64,000 bases of DNA from Branchiostoma floridae (lineage: Eukaryota; Chordata; Leptocardii; Amphioxiformes; Branchiostomatidae), in contig NC_049987.1 in NCBI RefSeq assembly GCF_000003815.2, forward strand, positions 13,548,270 through 13,612,269, read 5' to 3'. Shown piece by piece: positions 57,664 to 64,000 of the stretch (its first letter is position 1; the number at the start of each line of letters is the position of its first letter). A program made the translations under genes and the position numbers. The notes under the pieces were generated by a model that saw only the letters and a list, made by a program, of their open reading frames with translations, searched no databases and was not told the origin of the DNA.

Positions 57664-59929
57664 CTGTAACATACACGGACAAAACAGTCCTGTGATTTCT
57701 GGACACGTAAGGAAGAGCAAAGACACGTTTCTGAAAAGATCGCCCCTCCCCGTGCCTTTGCGGCAGAGCCTTTTGGAGAAATGCACGCCCCTAGGCCGGC
57801 TACACTTCTACGACCAGCTTATGATACTATCTTATCCCCCCGCAGGAGTTGAGGAAGGGGTGGATAAAGTTGCGATAAAGGCGTTATGACTTGGGGTGGA
57901 GAGTTTGGGCCCTGTAGCGTTTTCTTTGGAACTGCAGGAGCCGGTCTAGTTTCAGACTTTGAAGAAGTATAACTCAAGAAAGGATGAACGAACCATCATG
58001 ATTTTGGGTATGCGGACTTGATATAATTTGATGGTAATTATGCAAATCAAATATGATTTGCATGATGGATATGGAAATCGTCTATACCCGCTATGCTCTA
58101 TTATAGGGCTATTGCAGCATGTAATGTGATGTGACTGAGAAAGAGAAGAATGTTGATAGATAAATATTAAGACCTAATTTGCAAAACTGATGAGAAGATG
58201 CTGTAATCCCACCGTGGTAAATGATTGGAATTTATTACTTGTAGCACGTTATGTACAGGTTAGCATCATTGAACATTGACCGAACTTGCTAGGGGTCGTC
58301 ATCGACACGTGTATTTGGAGATGGCTGTCTGAAGACATTGAAGAAGTTCAGGTTTAATCTGTGTCCTATACTAGTGTTTGCTGTTTCCCGTTCAGATTTT
58401 CGAACGAAAAAGTCTCTCATTCATTCCCATATTTGCTCATTTCACGACGGTATGGGCTCTTACGAGGGTTTCATCACTTTCGTGTTTTCCTGCTCTTATT
58501 CTCGACATTGAGGCTAACCATGACCACCTAGATATTACTGAGCTATCAGGAATGAAAGATCTAGTCTATTTCTCATAACAATCAAGTCAATGTGGCTTAC
58601 GTGAATAAAGAGAGGAGTCAAACAAATCTAGAGAAGATCCATTTATTATACAGATAGACACCACAAAACTATGAATATGTACACATGGAATAGCAGCATT
58701 CGCAGTGGCTTGGTAGAAAATATTGAAAACCTTGAAAATTCCACAAATAACACGTTCAATCCAGAAAATCTAGAATGATTAGAATTCAGAGTAAACCATC
58801 AAACGATCTATCTCTACCTGAAGCTACATATCATCCAAACTCTTATCCTAAAACATTTTACTAAACTTGTGTGCAGATTTTATTCACATTTCACTGATCT
58901 TAATCTCAATCGTCACATAACACTGCTACGTAATGAATTCTTGGCAACATTACAATAAAACAATATAGAAAATTTTACATTTTACCCTTGATATAAATTT
59001 GTGCAGTTTTACAACTGATTTAAAATGTGATTTTCATTTGTATCTTTACAAGAATTATACTTTTTATTGCTTTTCATTTGTAACAATGCGATAATAATTG
59101 TTTGATTTATTGGCCAAAACATCGCTGTAAAAAGGCATAACTGCATACATGCAGGTTTGTAATGTTCATACGCAGAACGAATGGCAAAAGATATCTTAAC
59201 CACAACAAATTAGAGCCATTTTAGACACGGACACATCATAACCATCCAGGTTGCATGCAAGAACTCTTGCTCCTTGATTTTGGTTCTCTACTAGTTCCAA
59301 ACACTCTGAGTTCCCATATCGTTATGTTGTATTCTGTGTCGTACGTTTGGCTATCACAACACTCAAGTGTTTGTATATTATCATTTGTGTTTTTCCTTTG
59401 GAAAGTTGACACTATAGTGTATCTACCAGTGCTATTCTATCATTAAAGATGGGTAAAAAAGTTAAGTTCTGGACCTTGCAACCCTCCTTCGCCATAAAAT
59501 GTTCATTATTATTAATATTCAAAGTTTGCTTTGGGCAAAATGGGGACTTTACAGTGACGATTTTCAATTGGCGACGCCCATGGAAGCGAAAGGCAAAGAT
59601 ATGCTCTTACACCTACGGCTGAAGCGAAGACCATAGCATTTAAAGAGCCCCACTTTAGGTGTATGTTCCAAACGTAAACGCAAAATCCGTAAATGTTCGA
59701 GTTATCTTGTTTCGTTTTGATCTGTTTTCATTCATTTGTATTGGTCCGATATAAAAAATGCAGTGTTGAATAGGGTAAGTTTATATTCATCTAGCACCTA
59801 TGAAAGATAACTATGTTGGTATATACGTTTTATATAAACCCTTCAAACTGAAATCATCGTAAGAAGGGGTTCATGGGTAGAGCTGATGGTGACGTCACCG
59901 TTGCCTAGGCGACGGTAGTGATGCCCTGC
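57664..59929. other. Intergenic, no gene seen
   Basis: 5' flank of HSD11B1L and 3' flank of the tyrosine/proline-rich gene. A/T-rich, no supported exon. A palindromic pair of octamer-type sites (ATGCAAATC ... GATTTGCAT) is at 58040-58063. Confidence 0.5.
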
Positions 59930-62196
59930 TCACATCCAGTTGCCATAGCGCCCAGCCGGACCGATCCCCGCCCCGTTCCAGAGTGTGAAGCGGTCTTGTA
60001 CTGTAAGATGATAGATGAATGGGCAATGTGTTAGAAAATATTTAGCTTCGATAAAGCTTTAAATGATTGACTAGCTTGAGTGGTAAATTTGCCAAGAACA
60101 CTCAATACATAACTAGAAAGGCAACATGTTTGCAAAAATGCAGAATGTTTTCCCTCTAGCCTTGTGTTAAGCTAATCGCATGCAATATCATACCATTAGG
60201 TTCGCCCCAAGGTAGTGTGTGCGAGTGAAAAAAAAAAGAATTTTGGCTATGAATAGAGGTATCTGAGTAAAGCCAGTCCAGGTAGACAGCCATGTAGCCA
60301 GGCCTAGTGCAGGCCCAGACTTTTCCGCAAACCTTTTCTGCTTTGAGGAAGAAAAATAACACACCATCAAAAACAACATGTTTTCTCCTTCGTGAAAACA
60401 TCTCTATAAGTCAGTATGTCCTCTTACCGTATGGCTTGCCTGCGACCCGCCCGTCGTTTTGGCCGGGTTTGAGGGGTCCCGGGCGGTAGAAGTCTTGGTC
60501 GCTGTGTTGGTAGAGCTGCTCTTGTGTGTTTCCAACAAACGCCGCTGTCATGAAATGAAAGAAAACGAATCATAACAAATCAATATTCCATTGGAATTAC
60601 TTTTAAGTTGGTGCTAGACGTTGTGTTGTTACGGGAACCACCCTTTCAGTTTGCTGTCTTCAGAATTTGAGCGACTTGGGGATTGAACCACCTGTTGTTG
60701 CAAAACGTTTTCTGCAGTTACTGTTTATGTCGCTAGATGTCATACCTGAACTATCCGCGTTGAAGCTAGTCTCAGACGTCGACTCTGTCACTGCCTTGTA
60801 ACAAATTCCGTTGTCTCATGAAAGTTTCAGACTTTTTTGGGGAAGAGAAGCTTAGATTTTTATATCATAGCGTTGACATCAAACGCACTCAACGCGTCAC
60901 GACATCGGTAGGCATGCACCGCACCGCATTTATTCAACATGTACCACGGCAAAGTGTTATCAACAAATTAAAGCTCAGTAAATTGAATCTCCTACTTTTT
61001 CGTTCTCTAATTGAAACGCGTAAGTTTTATATCACATGCACATAAAAACACATACACAAAATAAACAGATAAACAAAAGCATGTAATGTGGAAGATCACA
61101 TCAATAGCACGTACTAGAATCGTCCTATTATCGTATTAGAGAAAAGAAAATGGAATATAGTGATATCATTTTCTTTCTGTCGTACGATGATATGAAGTTT
61201 CTAACACGTCCTATGGGTGCAATCGCGCTCTGTGATGTTTATATGTAAACATGCATGATGATAAACATGCAATGATAAACCAAAGCCCGCCACCAGAGGA
61301 CTCCAGGGATGTCAAGGTTGATGAGATTGCTGTGATAGTCTCGTAAACCGCTCGTTTGAGGACGTTGGGACGAGTTGAGAGGCCTTCTACACAAGCGGTC
61401 GGCTTACGAGGCTACAGTGGGAAGATGATCCTAGTATAGCAGTGTCATGCAAGGATAGGGTTTAGCTAAGTGTTACAAGCACGTTTATAATGCATGAGTC
61501 AGTATTGTGTTATACATGAAAGTGCGTAGGATGTGTTAGCTGAGTTAGTACAGCATATGCAGCTCTCTACAGCCGTTAGTGGGTTACCTTTAGAAGGAGT
61601 GTTGGGCCAGCTTTCGTAGTAGTCCTTGGAGTTACGGACGTGTTGGCCCCACGCCTGGGTGGGGTTGGGCGGGTAGGTGCCCAGGCGGGGCAGCGGGTCG
61701 CGGTGAGCTGTCGGCGTGTACCTCACGGGAAATTTTCCTGGATCGAGAGAGAAAGAGAAAAAGGCAAGATTGAAGAGGTTTTAGGTTAGAATGATTGTAC
61801 GTACGTGGTTTTGAATGACAGGAACCAAGTTCGGTGTGTTGTTGCCCAAGCGTCGGATTTTGTCGCGGTGCACCACGGGAGTGAACCTCAGAGGGTACCA
61901 GTCTGAAGGGGGAGGCAAATAGGATGAGGAAACAGCTAGCCTGGTATCTATCTCTATTGAGATAACGGTTCCCTTTGCGAAGGGACAGAAGGGAACTGGA
62001 TAGAAATGGATACCAGGCTAGACATCAGCTGCAAAGTTTAGCATCCGCTGCAACCATATTCCTATTGCCCTTTATCATTTCATCTTTTATAGCATTCTTG
62101 CAATCAAACTCTGTTGCTACGTCCATCTGTAGATCCCAACCTCTTCATTTTTCCTACCTCTAGTCCTCCATTTACACTCTCTGCTCTTCACACCTA

Positions 62197-62256
<60 letters not shown>

Positions 62257-62359
62257 TACTCATCTCTTTTTCTCTCCCACCTTCTCCCTCCCTTGATCTC
62301 CTTCTTTGTATATCCCTCTCTTTCTTCTCCCTCTCTCCCCTCTCCCTTTCCCTCTCCCA

Positions 62360-62390
<31 letters not shown>

Positions 62391-62689
62391 CCCTTTGTCT
62401 CATTCCCTCCTTTTCTCTCCTTCCCTCCCTCACCCTCCCACATACCCTCTGGTTTGTTGAAGGCCATAGTGTAGCTGGTGTTCCAGTCCATCTCCAGACG
62501 TCCCTGTCCGATGTACTTGTGGTTTGCAGCGTACGCGGGGTAGGTGGCCTGGGTTACTCGGGGTTTTCCAGCGGGCGCGCTCAGTGGATGGTGCGGGGCT
62601 TCACGTGGGAGGTCCCGATGGGGCATATAGTAGTCGGTCGCCGTCTTGATGCGGGGGTTGTACGTCTTATCGATGATGTAAGATCGGTT
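59930..62689 (-). CDS. Unrecognised Tyr/Pro-rich protein, 3' part of gene, four or five exons
   Basis: Minus-strand exons 62689-62446, (optional 61902-61801), 61737-61588, 60544-60428 and 60000-59930 join in phase; the stop is at 59932-59930. The first visible exon starts at an acceptor in phase 0 (TTTTCAG/AACCGATC), so the true N-terminus lies further right, beyond or inside the gap at 63232-63413. Peptide features: NRSYIIDKTYNPRIKTATDY, KYIGQGRLEMDWNTSYTMAF, VRYTPTAHRDPLPRLGTYPP, YQHSDQDFYRPGPLKPGQND and a C-terminus WNGAGIGPAGRYGNWM. It is rich in Tyr, Pro, Trp and Asn with no signal peptide, membrane helix or enzyme motif. Such short extended Y/P-rich segments resemble microtubule inner proteins of cilia and sperm, but I recognise no orthologue and this is speculation. 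The optional exon is a diverged duplicate of its neighbour. Confidence 0.7.
61934..62023. repeat. Foldback element with TAGCCTGG termini, about 88 bp
   Basis: GCTAGCCTGGTATCTATCTC at the left and GATAGAAATGGATACCAGGC plus TAG at the right are an inverted pair; the inner GGTTCCCTTTGCGAAGGGAC and AGAAGGGAACTGG also pair. It lies between the first and the optional exon of the Tyr/Pro-rich gene. Confidence 0.7.
62199..62400. repeat. (CT)n and (CA)n microsatellites
   Basis: CT run from about 62199 to 62232, CA run from about 62233 to 62256, and a second CT-rich run at about 62330-62392, all in the intron after the first visible exon of the Tyr/Pro-rich gene. Confidence 0.95.
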
Positions 62690-64000
62690 CTGAAAAGTAA
62701 AAAAAAAATGCATTCTCTAAAACTTCATCTCTTGCATATGAAGGGAAAGAGCAAGTACTATACTGCGTGTAACACCTTTGCATTATCCAGCTAACCGGAG
62801 AGCAGATGTCTTCTAATTAGTTCTTGCATTTTTCATCATCACCGATTGCAATGATGTACTAGGTATCATTGGGAAATGTGGCATTGAGATAATACAGTAT
62901 TATAAGCATCAATCACTATAGTTATTGCCGCATAGACTGCCACAAACTCGCAATTGAATAGTATACTGTTTTAACATTTTAACGTCGCTTAGCTAATCGA
63001 CAATACATAAGTTCGCCTATGTTGAAGTACACAAAACCAGTAATATGGTACCACCAGAGTATCCCCCTCCCCCTTTCCGTTGCCAACCATATAGCCTTGC
63101 AATTTAAAGGTCTTGGCTGAGACGGTCTTGGCCAAGACGTTTTAATAACGAGAGCTTTACACACGCTGTGACAAGCTGTCTTGGACTCCCTGCAGAGCAG
63201 GCTTGCAGACATTACCTGGCCAACACGAATANNNNNNNNNNNNNNNNNNNNNNNNNNNNNNNNNNNNNNNNNNNNNNNNNNNNNNNNNNNNNNNNNNNNN
63301 NNNNNNNNNNNNNNNNNNNNNNNNNNNNNNNNNNNNNNNNNNNNNNNNNNNNNNNNNNNNNNNNNNNNNNNNNNNNNNNNNNNNNNNNNNNNNNNNNNNN
63401 NNNNNNNNNNNNNGCTTGTCTAGACACACGTCCGGTTTACAACCTGTGACCGGCACGTGACAGTGAACTTACCGACAGGTGCGCCAGGGTAGAAGTAGAT
63501 TAAGATGAAGAATGGCCCGACGGTGTTCTAATTCTTACTGTACTTCACGGTACCGGTTTTCTTAATAGGCATATTCTCTTAGTAAAAGCGATGTGATTGC
63601 TTCACAGACTAATGTTTCTGTAAACCTAGCAATCGTTGGCTCTTATGGGGTTTAATCGGGTATCATACCTGTTTTGATAAATGAGGCCTTTTATATGCCA
63701 CAAACGCCTATGACAGACCTCCGTTGCTATGTTCACACCAAGTTTCCACCCTACGAAATATCTCCCTCGTTATACCTACATCAGAGTCGTCATGTGATAT
63801 TAACAAGCACATGGTGACCTTATAGACTTTAAAAACAAATATGCTCAGGTATTTTACAAAGTCAGATTTGTCGTAGGCAAATTTCAAAGTCCGTATACGT
63901 GCGTGTATACGTGCGTAAGCATTCCGATCTCAAGTGTTCTGTGCACCAAGTATTTACGTGTCGTGTGCAACAACCCAGTCACGTTGTCAGACGACATTTT
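62690..64000. other. Right end of window, no supported exon
   Basis: A donor-like site (CTGTCG/GTAAGTTC on the minus strand, near 63466-63478) could end an upstream or non-coding exon of the Tyr/Pro-rich gene, but no open frame of useful length precedes it. The 182-N gap at 63232-63413 may hide coding sequence. Confidence 0.4.
63232..63413. other. assembly gap (182 N)
   Basis: Run of N upstream (minus-strand sense) of the Tyr/Pro-rich gene; may contain its missing 5' exon. Confidence 0.99.

Noticed and set aside
62117-62713. 198-codon minus-strand frame
   Set aside because: Only its first 81 codons (to 62446) are exon; the rest is an intronic CT/CA microsatellite read as RERERE.

Overview
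The window reads as nuclear DNA of an invertebrate deuterostome, most likely a lancelet (Branchiostoma). The basis is compact multi-exon genes with GT-AG introns and clear orthologues of vertebrate housekeeping genes, intronless vertebrate-type Toll-like receptors in a small cluster, a shuffled RING/death-domain protein, and many short non-autonomous inverted-repeat transposons. The species call is inference. Exon models below were built by hand from splice signals and reading phase; no RNA evidence was available. Four runs of N (846-945, 1689-1788, 50950-51602, 63232-63413) interrupt the sequence.

Layout. 0-2 kb: an isolated exon of an ALK/LTK-type glycine-rich domain (minus strand, cut by gaps). 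3.8-10 kb: a nine-exon minus-strand gene whose phases all close into one 842-residue frame: RING, two B-boxes, coiled coil, death domain, ZU5-UPA (FIIND-like) module, second death domain. This is the most unusual gene here. 10-14.1 kb: no gene, transposon debris. 14.1-20.5 kb: DNAJC8 (minus, nine exons), head-to-head with WDR4 (plus, two exons, 20.7-22.3 kb). 23.3-26.0 kb: an unnamed STI1-repeat protein (minus, six exons), head-to-head with ISCU (plus, five exons, 26.4-29.8 kb). 31.6-42.9 kb: three single-exon Toll-like receptors, two on minus and one on plus, with divergent ectodomains but almost identical TIR coding sequence. 44.8-45.5 kb: a degenerate tandem repeat. 46.6-49.0 kb: DDAH (plus, five exons), convergent with an HSD11B1-like short-chain dehydrogenase (minus, six exons, 49.35-57.66 kb) whose largest intron holds two unrelated satellite arrays. 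59.9-62.7 kb: the 3' part of an unrecognised tyrosine/proline-rich protein gene with a duplicated exon; its 5' end is not resolved.

Functional picture. DNAJC8, WDR4, ISCU, DDAH and the dehydrogenase are ordinary conserved metabolism or RNA-processing genes. The innate-immune content is the TLR cluster (recognition and TIR signalling) and the RING-DD-FIIND-DD protein, which joins ubiquitin-ligase, death-fold and PIDD/NLRP1-like modules. Much of the non-coding space is explained by non-autonomous transposons with terminal inverted repeats, tRNA-derived SINEs and satellites.
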